A stretch of 64,000 nt of DNA from Comamonadaceae bacterium OS-1 (lineage in GTDB: Bacteria; Pseudomonadota; Gammaproteobacteria; Burkholderiales; Burkholderiaceae_C): the NCBI GenBank assembly GCA_027923965.1, contig AP026969.1, positions 186,001 to 250,000 of the forward strand, written 5' to 3'. Below the pieces are notes generated by a model. It was given only the letters and a program-made list of their open reading frames with translations, had not been told where the DNA came from and ran no database searches. Positions 28,183 to 36,730 of this stretch are shown here, one piece after another; within the stretch, counting starts at the first letter, position 1; each line of letters begins with the position of its first letter. The position numbers were made by a program, and so were the translations under genes.

Positions 28183-29487
28183 ATGCGGTCAGTATTCGTA
28201 GTCCTATTATTGATGCTGACGCTCCCGGCAGTTGGCGGGTCACGCTATGTACGCCAGGGCGCGGGAAACAATAGTGTGGTGGTGTTCGTGCACGGCATCA
28301 CTGGCGACGGCGTATCGACTTGGACGAACGCTAAGACAGGGGCGTACTGGCCACTACTCGTGGCGGGTGACCCTGCATTCGCCGCTGCGGACGTATTCGT
28401 CTACGAGTATCCGTCGCCAAAACTCGATTCGTCCTACAGTATCAACGAACTGGCCGAGGACATGCGGCTTACCCTCGCCGGCCCTATGGGATCGCACGAA
28501 CGCGTGATCTTCATCGCGCACAGCATGGGCGGACTGGTTGTAAGGCAATATCTGCTCAAGTACCGTGAAATTGCGCAGAAAGTGGCTTTTAATTACTTTT
28601 ATGCCACACCGACTACCGGCAGTCCAATGGCGACGCTAGTGAGCGGCCTCAGCAGGAATCCTCAGCTGGGCAATCTCAGGCCCATGAAGGTCGACGAGTT
28701 CCTTCGCAACATGCAATTGGATTGGTTGGCTTCACCCAGTCTGCGCAACATTCCCACCTTCTGTGCTTACGAGATGCGGCCACTGCTTACGAGCCGGGTT
28801 GTTGAGCAGGAAAGCGCGACCAACCTGTGCAACCAGTCCCTGGACCCGATCGATGCCAACCACATCGAAATCGTCAAGCCAGAGTCAGTGCAGGACAAGC
28901 GCTATCGAACGTTTGCTGCGGCGTACGTGTCAATGCAGAGCAGCGTGGCACATGATGGGCTGCGTGTCGATATCCAGAACGTGAAGCAACTCATTGGCCT
29001 TAGTGGCGCTGCTCCCAAGACGACGCGCAACGAACCGGTCTTCTGCGATTCAATGAAGCTGACTTTGGTTCTTGCTAACCCCGCGAAAGCCAAGGCACCA
29101 GTGTTAGTCAACTCGATCAGTATCGACTCTGCGTCAGTAGCGGCCGACCAACTCGGGCAGGAATCGCAATGCAAGGTGGACCGGTTCTCCAGTCGCCCGC
29201 ACGGCATCGTCGAGCGCAACACCTACATGATGCAGGTAGACGATGGGGCGGTACGCGGCAAGTTCCTGAAAGACACGAACAATTCGGTGCAGATCGCACC
29301 GGCCAACGTGCTGTCCATCGGCTCCACACCCAGGGCAATTTCGCTCCGGCCTGGCGAGGAGCCCGTGGGGCTGGACTTCTACTTCCAGGCAGGTTCCAAA
29401 GAGCCTCGGCAAGTCACCTTTACGGTCTCGTTCGACCAGGATGGCGAGCACAAGCTGACGACCCAGAGGCTGGTGCTCTGGAAGTGA
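28183..29487 (+). CDS. Exported lipase-like alpha/beta hydrolase
   Basis: A 434-residue protein with a signal peptide (about 1-19, VFVVLLLMLTLPAVGG). The hydrolase core has VVVFVHGITGDGVSTW (oxyanion region) and the nucleophile elbow FIAHSMGGLVVRQYLL, then SLDPIDANHIEIVKP, which gives plausible Asp and His members of the triad. The C-terminal 150 residues form a separate, probably all-beta domain with cysteines. It resembles GPI-inositol-deacylase/lipase-like hydrolases rather than a classical lipase. It is 24 bp before the next exported protein. Lower GC and rarer codons than neighbours indicate transfer. Confidence 0.8.
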   Translation: MRSVFVVLLLMLTLPAVGGSRYVRQGAGNNSVVVFVHGITGDGVSTWTNAKTGAYWPLLVAGDPAFAAADVFVYEYPSPKLDSSYSINELAEDMRLTLAGPMGSHERVIFIAHSMGGLVVRQYLLKYREIAQKVAFNYFYATPTTGSPMATLVSGLSRNPQLGNLRPMKVDEFLRNMQLDWLASPSLRNIPTFCAYEMRPLLTSRVVEQESATNLCNQSLDPIDANHIEIVKPESVQDKRYRTFAAAYVSMQSSVAHDGLRVDIQNVKQLIGLSGAAPKTTRNEPVFCDSMKLTLVLANPAKAKAPVLVNSISIDSASVAADQLGQESQCKVDRFSSRPHGIVERNTYMMQVDDGAVRGKFLKDTNNSVQIAPANVLSIGSTPRAISLRPGEEPVGLDFYFQAGSKEPRQVTFTVSFDQDGEHKLTTQRLVLWK

Positions 29488-29511
29488 CCCCCGTTAAGTG
29501 AGGCGGTAGTC

Positions 29512-31284
29512 ATGACATTCAAAAATGCGATAGCTTCCATCGTCTTTGCCCTTGGTTCCGGCATGGCCCTCGGGGCGCTGGCCGATGCAGTCTTGCCGCC
29601 CTCGGAGTCCGAGCTGGTGGAACGCGTGAGGTGGACGTTTTTGAAGCGGGGCGAGGGGGACTACTTCCCGGAGATCAAGAATGCACTAGTCAGTGGGCAA
29701 TTTGCGGTCGCTGAAAAGCTAGCTAGCGATGTCATCACAGGCCCGGCCATCGTTAGCAGCCCGCAGCGGCAGGCCTATCTGCTGTCGCTGGCTCACCTGC
29801 ACAGGGCTGAGGCGGCCCGCGGCCTGAACGCGGCAGACGCAGCGGTCAACGCCGACGTCCAGAGCGCCGCGTTGCTGGGCAACCTGGCCGCCATCAGGAC
29901 GCTTATTCTGGCTTGGATGGAGAGCGCCAGGGACAAGGGGCCTTCCGTGGCCCAGGCACCCCAGGGCGTGGCGATTGAAGACGTGTTGCGTGCAGGGCTA
30001 GACCTGGAAGAGGTGGTGTCGCTCAAGGCGGCCGCAAACGGCTATGGCCAATATTCCGACCTAGAGCGCGCCGCATTTGCGCTTCAGTACAAGTTGCACA
30101 ACCGAGACAGTGACTTCGTCGGCGGTGTTCGGCGGTTTATGAAGATGCCGGGTGCGCACGACTACATGCGTACGCACTTTCTGGTAGGCACCGAGATACC
30201 TGCCTCTGAGGACATGCCAGGTCGGGATGCGCTGGCGACGTTCTTCAGCGAATCCGACCTCCGCAGGACTTTGGCGAGCGGGCTCGGGTTTGCACTTCCG
30301 GCCGAGCGCCCGGAGCGCGATCTGGCCCTGAGAGAAATCATGGAGATGAACAGCTGGATAGGCGACATGTCGGGCTTGGCCACGGTGGTCCACTTCACGT
30401 CGGTGGAGCCGGGAATCAGCGCACCGCATCTTGTGCTCGACCCTCAGCGCCTGCACGACATCATTATGGCTGGCAATACGATCAACGTGCGTTGCGGCGG
30501 CATTGCGCACACTGCGCTCGTGTTGCGCGTGGATGCCGCACGTGACGAGATCGTGCTGACCGACCCCTTGTACGAGTTCTGGACGCCTGAGAACAATAGT
30601 TGCATCACTAGCTTTTCGCTGGCGCACTACAAGTACGGCTACCACGTGACCGTACTCAAGCTTTCGGAGGTGCTGACGATCCTGGACTCAGTGCAAAGTT
30701 TCCGCAGCTTCAGCCCGCCCGCATTCACTTTCGTCGCGGCACCGAACGGCTTGCCTGGTGCATCCAAAGCAGGCGGTGCGGCGCAATGTAAGAGCCCTGA
30801 CGCCGCCAACAGGACGATCCTGGGGCAATCACGCGATGCTGCATCAAAGCGGGATCTTTTCACATGGTTTAACTTTGAGGAAATTAGTATCAGTAGTCTT
30901 GAAGGGGCAAAGGTGACCCATTTCATGGTCCGCGCCCTCGAATTCCGCGGAGACGTCGTCTTGAGCCTCTGGACCCGCAATAACTGTGTTGAGTCTGCTG
31001 CGTTGTTCCTGCGACGCTCGTTCATGCAGGGAGGCCAGCGCACGTTCGCGAGCGACCTAATGATGAGCTTCCTGCGGGGCATGTTCGGTGAGGCCGACCT
31101 CAAAGCATTTCGAGCATTGATGACTCAGCAGGCCGGACCGAACTCGAGCGGAGCTCAAGTACTGAGCCAAGCGCTCTCTGGTGAAGATGAGCCCGCGTCG
31201 TTCCAGGTTGCGGGACGCAACACTCGGTTTAGCAATGCTGTCGCTGAAACAGGCTCGCGCTGGCTGCGAATTGATGCAAAGTGA
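29512..31284 (+). CDS. Large exported protein of unknown function
   Basis: 590 residues with a probable N-terminal signal (IASIVFALGSGMALGALADA). I do not recognise a family. Residues about 1-270 are helical. About 320-350 read VRCGGIAHTALVLRVDAARD followed by EIVLTDPLYEFWTPENNSC, an ordered His/Asp pattern after a CGG that could be a papain-like or other hydrolase core, but this is only a resemblance. The C-terminal half has scattered cysteines. It is co-directional with the hydrolase gene after 24 bp, so both are probably one operon and act together outside the cytoplasm. Confidence 0.7.
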   Translation: MTFKNAIASIVFALGSGMALGALADAVLPPSESELVERVRWTFLKRGEGDYFPEIKNALVSGQFAVAEKLASDVITGPAIVSSPQRQAYLLSLAHLHRAEAARGLNAADAAVNADVQSAALLGNLAAIRTLILAWMESARDKGPSVAQAPQGVAIEDVLRAGLDLEEVVSLKAAANGYGQYSDLERAAFALQYKLHNRDSDFVGGVRRFMKMPGAHDYMRTHFLVGTEIPASEDMPGRDALATFFSESDLRRTLASGLGFALPAERPERDLALREIMEMNSWIGDMSGLATVVHFTSVEPGISAPHLVLDPQRLHDIIMAGNTINVRCGGIAHTALVLRVDAARDEIVLTDPLYEFWTPENNSCITSFSLAHYKYGYHVTVLKLSEVLTILDSVQSFRSFSPPAFTFVAAPNGLPGASKAGGAAQCKSPDAANRTILGQSRDAASKRDLFTWFNFEEISISSLEGAKVTHFMVRALEFRGDVVLSLWTRNNCVESAALFLRRSFMQGGQRTFASDLMMSFLRGMFGEADLKAFRALMTQQAGPNSSGAQVLSQALSGEDEPASFQVAGRNTRFSNAVAETGSRWLRIDAK

Positions 31285-31374
31285 GCGGTTGGCATTTAAT
31301 CAACCCAAGAACGGTACTGTTAGTGTCGATGCAAAATTGGCTAGCAGGGGGGGCGGTGGAGTTCTCGGATTGGG

Positions 31375-31553
31375 TTATGCCGTAAGTCCGAGGCTCGCTC
31401 GGTATTCGACAGGACTGAGTGAGCCAAGGAATATCTTGATGCGCTTTTTGTTATACCAGTGGATGTACACGTCAACGACCTGGATGAATTGCTCCATGGT
31501 TGTAGCGTGACAGTTCCGAGGGTAGAACAGCTCCGATTTCAGCTGCCCGAAGA
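31375..31553 (-). pseudogene. IS3-family transposase orfB, C-terminal fragment
   Basis: About 60 codons: NAFFGQLKSELFY, then QFIQVVDVYIHWYNKKRIKIFLGSLSPVEYR. This is the end of the DDE integrase-type transposase (rve) of IS3/IS150-like elements, containing the last catalytic Glu region. Everything upstream is missing; it stops at a sharp junction with an integrase fragment on the other strand. Confidence 0.85.
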
Positions 31554-31718
31554 ACGCATTCCATGCGACGAACCAAAGCAACGTTGATCTACCGCAGAAC
31601 TAAGAACCTGCGTGCCGTCCAACTCTTGCTCGGGCACACCAAGTTGGAAAGCACGGTTCGCTATCTTGGGATAGAGGTAGAGGACGCCTTGGAAATTTCA
31701 GAGCAGACTGAGCTTTAA
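31554..31718 (+). pseudogene. Tyrosine recombinase, C-terminal catalytic fragment
   Basis: Frame reads THSMRRTKATLIYRRTKNL, then VQLLLGHTKLESTVRYLGIE, ending EISEQTEL. It holds the HxxR box, the GH pair and the nucleophile Tyr of phage-type integrases. The N-terminal core and SAM-like domains are gone. An internal ATG at 31563 is not the true start. It directly abuts the IS3 fragment, so a rearrangement joined two broken genes. Confidence 0.85.
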
Positions 31719-31940
31719 TAGAGCGGCCGGCAGCGCTGACCTAACGCTCGGCTGTCGGCTTTTCTACGCACACGCGTCGTTCGCCGCGATGGCCCGGCCG
31801 GCAGCTACCGCTGCATAACAGCCGTTCGAGGGACTCGATCGAGTGAGCAACCTCAGGCCTCGAACTCGAAAAGTATGTTGCGGCGACACCATCGGTTTCG
31901 TGCCACCAGTCGATATCGCTCCAGCAGCCAATGCAACCAC

Positions 31941-31970
31941 GTTGCAGTCCTGTTGCAGTCCTGTTGCAAG
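31941..31970. repeat. 11-bp tandem repeat
   Basis: GTTGCAGTCCT occurs twice in tandem, followed by a partial third copy (GTTGCAAG). Confidence 0.8.
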
Positions 31971-32143
31971 CATGGGGCATCCAGATCCCTTTCGTGCATT
32001 TCACAGAAACTCCCATAGGATCAAGGTTCGGTGGCGACGGCTTGCTGTGGGATGCGATATAGAAATTTGCCATGCGAGCGCAAAGTGTGGTTCAGACGTG
32101 GGCGGTTGATTTATTTGGACGACTCTGTCTAGGTAGTTCAAAA

Positions 32144-32149
32144 TCCCAA
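32144..32149. repeat. Target-site duplication, left of IS21 element
   Basis: TCCCAA, identical to the six bases at 34625-34630 directly after the element. Confidence 0.8.
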
Positions 32150-32225
32150 TGGTCGGTGTCAACTATCTTGACCGCTCGGCGACAACTATCCTGGCCGGTG
32201 GAAAGCGGGGAATGATTTTGAATCT

Positions 32226-33032
32226 TTATGTCGTTGAACGTGCCTTGCGTACTGCTGGGGCTTGCTGCTGAGCTGCTCGTCGGCGGTAACTCTCCACATT
32301 CATTTCCAGAATCGTCGAGTGGTGTACCAGGCGGTCAACGGCCGCCAGCGTCATAGCCGGTTCCACAAACACCTCGCCCCATTGGGAGAACGGCGTGTTG
32401 GCAGTGAGGGCCAGGCTCTTGCGTTCATAACGCTCCGATATGAGCTCGAACAGCACAGAGGTTTCTGACTGGTCTCGCCGTACATAGCTCAGGTCATCCA
32501 GAATCAGCAAGTCAAACCGGTCCAGCTTGGCCAATTCCTGCGGCAGTCGCAAGTCCCGCCGGGCCGCCTGCAAGCGCTGCACCAGGTCCGAACAGCGCGT
32601 AAACAGCACCCGCCGCCCGGCATCAATCAGGGCATGGCCCAGAGCACATACCAAATGGCTCTTGCCCACGCCGGGTGGCCCGAACAGCAGTACGTTGGCG
32701 CCCCGGTCCAGCCACTGCGTACCTTCGGCCAGTGCCATCACCTGGGCCTTGGACACGGTGGGAACGGCCGTGAAGTCAAAGCTGGAGAGGCGTTTATCCG
32801 GGCTGAGCCCGGACTCCACGCGGTGGCGGTCAATGCGGCGAGACTCTCGTTCATTGATTTCGTGCTCCAGTAACGCTTCGAGCAGGCGGTGTGCGGGCCA
32901 ACCCTCAAGGTCCGACAGTGCGCACAGGTCGCCCGCCAGGCGCTTGATGGTGGGCAGGCGCAGGTCTGTGAGCATCACGCCCAGACGTGCCGATGTGGCG
33001 GTAATTGACGTGCTAATTGGCGCCGCGCTCAT
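32226..33032 (-). CDS. istB: IS21-family helper ATPase IstB
   Basis: A 268-residue AAA+ protein related to DnaC. Walker A is LLFGPPGVGKSHL, Walker B is DLLILDDLSYV, and further motifs are LTANTPFSQWGEVF and AAVDRLVHHSTIL. It assembles with IstA to promote target joining in transposition. The frame is intact and its start overlaps the istA stop by 4 bp. The C-terminus is Gln/Ala/Arg-rich. Confidence 0.95.
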   Translation of the reverse strand: MSAAPISTSITATSARLGVMLTDLRLPTIKRLAGDLCALSDLEGWPAHRLLEALLEHEINERESRRIDRHRVESGLSPDKRLSSFDFTAVPTVSKAQVMALAEGTQWLDRGANVLLFGPPGVGKSHLVCALGHALIDAGRRVLFTRCSDLVQRLQAARRDLRLPQELAKLDRFDLLILDDLSYVRRDQSETSVLFELISERYERKSLALTANTPFSQWGEVFVEPAMTLAAVDRLVHHSTILEMNVESYRRRAAQQQAPAVRKARSTT

Positions 33033-34522
33033 GGGGCCACCTCAAACAGCGCGTCGTAACTGGCCAAGGCCGGCAGCGTCACCATCACCTGCGGTATCTC
33101 TGCACGCGGGGGTGCCAGCAATAGCGTCAGCGCATGCAGGTCGGGCAACTGGTCGAGTTCGATGAGTTGCTCCAGCTCCTGCGCCAACTGCGCCTCGTGC
33201 CCATCGGCGGCCAGGACCAGCAGGCCCACCATGGTCTTGCAGGCTTCGCGCTCGGGCTTGCTGCCAGCCAGACGCTCCCAGGTCTGGCGGTACACCGCAC
33301 GCGGGAAGGCGGCATCGCGCAGCACCCAACGCGCAAAGGCGCCGGGCTTGCGTTTCAATGCGCCAACTAAATGGCGGTAATCAATCGAGCGTCCATGGCG
33401 CTGGCCGTCGCCCGGCCTGGCACGCGCAAGGCTCAACACACACTGGCCACCTAGCCAGCATTCAATGTGCTCGGCGTACTGACGCACCATCAACCGGTGC
33501 CCAATCAACTGGCTTGGCGTGCTGTACTGCGCACCCTTGACGGTGAAGATGGCGTACTTGCTGACCCGTACCGGAATCTCTTCGAACTCGGCGGTGCGCC
33601 GCACCGGCAAGGCCTTGAGCATGGTGCGCTCGATGGCCAGCAACTTGGTGGTGCGTGCATTCATGCGCTGCACGATGGTGTCGACAAACGCCTCGTATTC
33701 TCGGCGCAGCCCAAAGCTGCGGCTGCCGCGCAGCCGCAAGGCCTGGTCGAGCGCCGTCTTGAGGGAATCGTGGCGCGATTCGATGGAGCCGTTCTCGTTG
33801 GACTGGCCCGGGTTGCAGCGTGTAGCCCGCAGACCGTAGTGGCTGCACAAGCCGGCATAGCGGCGCGTCAGCTCTTCTTGCTCGGCCACGTTGTTGAACG
33901 CCGCCGACAGACTGTCGGTGCGGTGTTCTTCCGGCACGCCGCCCAAGGCCCAGAGGGCCGCTTGCAGTCCGGTGGATAGCGCCATGAAGCTCTCGCCGGA
34001 GTCGATGACCGTGGCGTGGCGCCAACCGGAATAGGCCAATGCAAACTGGTACAGACGATGGGCAAACACAACCCCGTCAATCTTGACGCAGAGCTCATCG
34101 AGCACGGTGAAGTCCGACAGGCACTGGCGTCCGGGCGGGTGCTCCTGGGCGAAGTAGACCTCGCGTTCGGCGCCGTACTTGGCACGCCACTGACGGACAC
34201 GGCGCTGCAGGGTGCGCAGCACGCTGCTGTCTCACTGACCCGGATAGCGGCGTTGCAGCTCTTCGAGCAGGGTAACGGCATTGAGCCGGGCATCCGTTTG
34301 CAACAGTGGCACGACTTCACTGTCCCAGACCGCCTCCAATGGGTCGGGGCGGGTGCGCCAGTTCCGTTCGGGGCGCTGTGAGGGCAGATGGTTGGCGTCT
34401 TCAATGCGACGGGCGCTGCGTTCACTGATGCCGGCCTTGGCGGCAGACGCGACCTGGCTAAGCTGGTTGCGGTGTTGCTTGTACTTGTGCACTTGGTGGT
34501 CCGTGATTCTCTTGCCGGGCAT
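33029..34522 (-). pseudogene. istA: IS21 transposase IstA, split by in-frame TGA
   Basis: Two open stretches lie in the same frame. Codons 1-96 (34522-34235) hold the HTH region (GISERSARRIE) and end RYPGQ; a TGA at 34234-34232 is followed by DSSVLRTLQRRVRQW and the rest of the transposase, including the DDE-type catalytic core (DFTVLDELCVKIDG ... CNPGQSNENGSIESRHD). Family members read straight through this point, so this is a single nonsense change, not a frameshift. The element is probably not autonomous unless the stop is suppressed or translation restarts at 34222. Confidence 0.88.
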
Positions 34523-34624
34523 GCCGTCTACCTTCGATTCATGTTCGAAGGTTCAACGGTAGCCCCGCCTCCCGGACCCGCCCGGTGTAGGCCGCTAACC
34601 GGCCAAGGTAATTGTCGTCAACCA

Positions 34625-34630
34625 TCCCAA
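34625..34630. repeat. Target-site duplication, right of IS21 element
   Basis: TCCCAA, the partner of 32144-32149. Confidence 0.8.
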
Positions 34631-34653
34631 GTCCTTGAAGCCCCCCCACGCCT

Positions 34654-34692
34654 ATCCCACCAGCACAACCAGCTACAAATACAAGAGCACCC
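34654..34692. repeat. Dispersed palindromic repeat (degenerate copy)
   Basis: CCTATCCCACCAGCACAACCAGCTACAAATACAAGAG keeps the right arm (AGCACAA-CAGCTA) of the repeat; the left arm is lost. It sits just before the GNAT start. Confidence 0.45.
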
Positions 34693-34694
34693 CC

Positions 34695-35225
34695 ATGCCC
34701 ACCCTCCACGCCCCAGGCCTGCTGCTCCGACCCTTCGAACCCTCCGATGCCCCGGCTTTCACCGAGGCGGTGCTGGAGTCCCTGCCATCGCTGCTGCCGT
34801 GGATGCCGTGGGCCCATGCGGGGTACAGCGCCCAGGACGCGCTGGAGTGGTTTGCCTTCACCCATGCCGGGCGGGCGGAGGGCACGAACCATGAATTTGG
34901 CGTGTTCTCCGAGGACGGGCAGCGGTTCCTGGGCGGGACCGGCATCAGCCAGCTCCATGCGACGCACAGGGGCTGCAATCTGGGCTACTGGGTGCGGCAG
35001 TCGGCGCAGGGGCAGGGCGTGGCCAGCGGCTGTGTGCGGGTGCTGGCGGACTTTGCTTTTACAACGCTGCAGCTGCACCGGGTGGAGATCAGCGCCGCCG
35101 TGGGCAATGCGGCCAGCGCGGGCGCGGCGCGCAAGGCCGGTGCGTTGTGGGAGTGCACGGCCCGCAACAAGCTGTGGCTGCACGGCAGGGCGGTGGATGC
35201 GGATGTGTTTTCTTTGGTGAGATAA
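34695..35225 (+). CDS. GNAT-family N-acetyltransferase (RimJ/RimL type)
   Basis: A 176-residue protein of the Acetyltransf_3 type. LLLRPFEPSDAPAFTEAV opens the domain, then FLGGTGISQLHATHRGCNLGYWVRQSAQGQGVASGCVRVLADFAF is the acetyl-CoA binding part (QGQGVA) and VGNAASAGAARKAGALWE is the conserved end. These enzymes acetylate N-termini or small amines; the substrate is unknown. The ATG at 34695 gives the family N-terminus; upstream in-frame codons come from a degenerate repeat. Confidence 0.9.
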   Translation: MPTLHAPGLLLRPFEPSDAPAFTEAVLESLPSLLPWMPWAHAGYSAQDALEWFAFTHAGRAEGTNHEFGVFSEDGQRFLGGTGISQLHATHRGCNLGYWVRQSAQGQGVASGCVRVLADFAFTTLQLHRVEISAAVGNAASAGAARKAGALWECTARNKLWLHGRAVDADVFSLVR

Positions 35226-35233
35226 GTTGTGAA

Positions 35234-35283
35234 GGTTTTAGGCTTCCCGTGCTGATTCCATCGGCACCAGCAGCTACTGATTC
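35234..35283. repeat. Dispersed palindromic repeat (copy 6)
   Basis: CCCGTGCTGATTCCATCGGCACCAGCAGCTACTG sits between the convergent GNAT and vapC genes. Arms GTGC/GCAC with AGCAGCTA flank; more degenerate than copies 1 and 2. Confidence 0.55.
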
Positions 35284-35300
35284 AGTAGCATAGAGAAGTT

Positions 35301-35699
35301 TTAAAGCGTCCAGTCTTCCACCGCCAAGCCCGGCACCTGGCGGAAGGCTTGGTCGTTGGTGACGACCACGGCATCGGCGCTCAGCGCGTGTGCGGCGATC
35401 AGTAAATCCATTGGTGCCAGGGGTTTGCCCAGGCCAGCCAGCGTGGCGCGCAGGGGGCCGTAGCGGGCAGCGGCGGCGCGGTCCCAGGGCAAGACTTCCA
35501 GCCGCAGCAAGAGCTCCCGCACGGCTGCATGCACGCGGCTGGCATCCGGTCGTTTAGCCAGGCCGAACAACAGCTCTCCTTCGGTGATGGCGGAAATGCA
35601 CAGGGCAGCCATAGGAACAGCCACCACGCGCCGGGCCACGGCGGGATGCCGTTTGAGTAGATGGCTGACGGTGTTGGTGTCCAGCAGGTAGCGCTTCAT
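35301..35699 (-). CDS. vapC: VapC-type PIN-domain toxin (module 1)
   Basis: A 132-residue PIN ribonuclease. The first acidic residue is in YLLDTNTVSHLL, a second in ISAITEGELLFGL, and further Asp residues are in MDLLIAAHAL and VVVTNDQAFRQV, which form the four-acid metal site. VapC toxins cut specific RNAs (often initiator tRNA or rRNA). It is coupled to vapB by a 4-bp overlap. Confidence 0.92.
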   Translation of the reverse strand: MKRYLLDTNTVSHLLKRHPAVARRVVAVPMAALCISAITEGELLFGLAKRPDASRVHAAVRELLLRLEVLPWDRAAAARYGPLRATLAGLGKPLAPMDLLIAAHALSADAVVVTNDQAFRQVPGLAVEDWTL

Positions 35700-35965
35700 G
35701 CGTCCAAGCCTTCCAGGGGGTCGCGGTCGTCTGAGCTGTGTGGTGCTTCGTGGCGTTCTGCCGGGTTCAAAAAGTCGGCGGGTACGTCTGCCGTGGCCAG
35801 TGCCGCAAAGAAGCCGTCCCAGGTGGCGGGCCTGCGCGACAGGATGACATCGCCGCTGTCTGCGTCCTGGTGGATAAATACTTCAGCGGTGTCAAAACGG
35901 TAGGCTGCTGGCAAGCGCACGGCTTGGCTGCGGCCATTGGTAAAGAGTTTGGCGGTTTGCTCCAT
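35696..35965 (-). CDS. vapB: VapB-type AbrB antitoxin (module 1)
   Basis: An 89-residue protein. Residues 1-45 form an AbrB/SpoVT-type DNA-binding domain (AKLFTNGRSQAVRLPAAYRFD ... VFIHQD), the rest the toxin-binding tail (WDGFFAALATADVPADFLN). Expected to neutralise the adjacent PIN toxin and bind the upstream dyad at 35986-36001. Confidence 0.92.
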   Translation of the reverse strand: MEQTAKLFTNGRSQAVRLPAAYRFDTAEVFIHQDADSGDVILSRRPATWDGFFAALATADVPADFLNPAERHEAPHSSDDRDPLEGLDA

Positions 35966-35985
35966 CGCGGTTCCTTGCGAGTGAT

Positions 35986-36001
35986 ATATACCAAAGTATA
36001 T
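35986..36001. promoter_or_regulatory. Likely VapB operator
   Basis: ATATAC-CAAA-GTATAT, a perfect 6-bp dyad 20 bp upstream of vapB, extended by AT pairs; typical of autoregulated vapBC promoters. Confidence 0.6.
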
Positions 36002-36036
36002 GCCTGCAAGAAACCAGAAGCAAATGCCCTAAGCTT

Positions 36037-36085
36037 TTTAAGCCGCTAGCGCCCATCCCACCAGCGCAAGCAGCTACATATCCAA
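36037..36085. repeat. Dispersed palindromic repeat (copy 7)
   Basis: GCCGCTAGCGCCCATCCCACCAGCGCAAGCAGCTACATATCCAATAGC keeps the right arm AGCGCAAGCAGCTA. It lies 8 bp beyond the dgoA stop codon, a possible 3' end. Confidence 0.55.
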
Positions 36086-36092
36086 TAGCAAA

Positions 36093-36728
36093 TCACCCCA
36101 CCCGGCAAGCCTTCCAGGCCGCCACAAATCCCGCCGCCCGCGTCTTCACCTGGTCGGCAGGCGTGCCCGGCGCGTAGAGCTGGCCGCCGATGCCGAAGCC
36201 GGTGGCGCCCACCTTGACCCAGCCCGCCATGCTCTCGGGCGTGATGCCGCCTACGGGCCAGATGGGGGTGCCGTGGGGCAACACCGACAGCAGGGCTTTG
36301 AGGCCTGCGGTGCCGACCTGCTCGGCGGGGAAGATTTTCAGGGCATGGGCACCGGCTTCGAGGGCGGCGAAGGCTTCGGTGGGGGTGGCGATGCCGGGGG
36401 CGCTGAACAGGCCCTGGGCCACGCTGTGGCGGATCACTTCGGGGTTGCAGTTGGGCGAGACGATCAGTTTGCCGCCTGCGGCCTGCACCGCATCCACGTC
36501 GGCCGTGCGCAGCACCGTGCCTGCGCCCACCAGGGCATCGGCCGGGGCGATGGTTGAGAGGATGCGGATGCATTCCAGCGCGCCGGGGCGGTTCAGCGGT
36601 ACTTCGAGGATGCGGAATCCGGCATCGAACAGCGCCCGGCCCACGGCTTCGGCGGAATCCACGTCCAGGCCGCGCAGGATGGCGACCAGGGGGATGTTTG
36701 TAGGTGCAGAAGGGGTGTGGAGGGTCAT
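36093..36728 (-). CDS. dgoA: 2-dehydro-3-deoxy-6-phosphogalactonate aldolase
   Basis: A 211-residue KDPG-type class I aldolase. PLVAILRGLD and ILEVPLNRPGALECI contain the catalytic Glu, GAGTVL follows, and the Schiff-base Lys is in ALKIFPAEQVG; GIGGQLYAPG ends the barrel. The Asn-Arg in VPLNRPG and Leu-Tyr end are typical of DgoA rather than Eda. It splits KDPGal into pyruvate and glyceraldehyde 3-phosphate. It is 2 bp downstream of dgoK, in the same operon. Confidence 0.92.
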   Translation of the reverse strand: MTLHTPSAPTNIPLVAILRGLDVDSAEAVGRALFDAGFRILEVPLNRPGALECIRILSTIAPADALVGAGTVLRTADVDAVQAAGGKLIVSPNCNPEVIRHSVAQGLFSAPGIATPTEAFAALEAGAHALKIFPAEQVGTAGLKALLSVLPHGTPIWPVGGITPESMAGWVKVGATGFGIGGQLYAPGTPADQVKTRAAGFVAAWKACRVG

Positions 36729-36730
36729 GG

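Larger units (their letters stand above)
31719..32149. other. Gene-free stretch between integrase fragment and IS21 element
   Basis: 431 bp. A minus-strand frame at 31741-32073 is open but includes a short tandem repeat and has no recognisable domain. The dyads GGCCGGC around 31725 and 31795 (GCGGCCGGCAGC and GGCCCGGCCGGCAGC) may be remnants of an attachment region; nothing firmer is visible. Confidence 0.4.
32150..34624 (-). mobile_element. IS21-family insertion sequence, complete, with TSD
   Basis: A 2475-bp element containing istA and istB. Its ends are inverted: TGGTCGGTGTCAACTATCTT at the left and, read inward from the right, TGGTTGACGACAATTACCTT, both beginning TGGT and leading into GGCCGG. 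An internal left repeat (CGGCGACAACTATCCTGGCC) matches the right end even better, as is usual for the multiple terminal repeats of IS21. A 6-bp TCCCAA duplication flanks it, within the 4-8 bp known for this family. The intact duplication means insertion was fairly recent. Confidence 0.88.

Noticed and set aside
31741..32073. Possible 110-codon gene on the minus strand
   Set aside because: No recognised domain, it contains an 11-bp tandem repeat and Cys/Trp-rich low-quality sequence, and it lies in debris between an integrase fragment and an IS.
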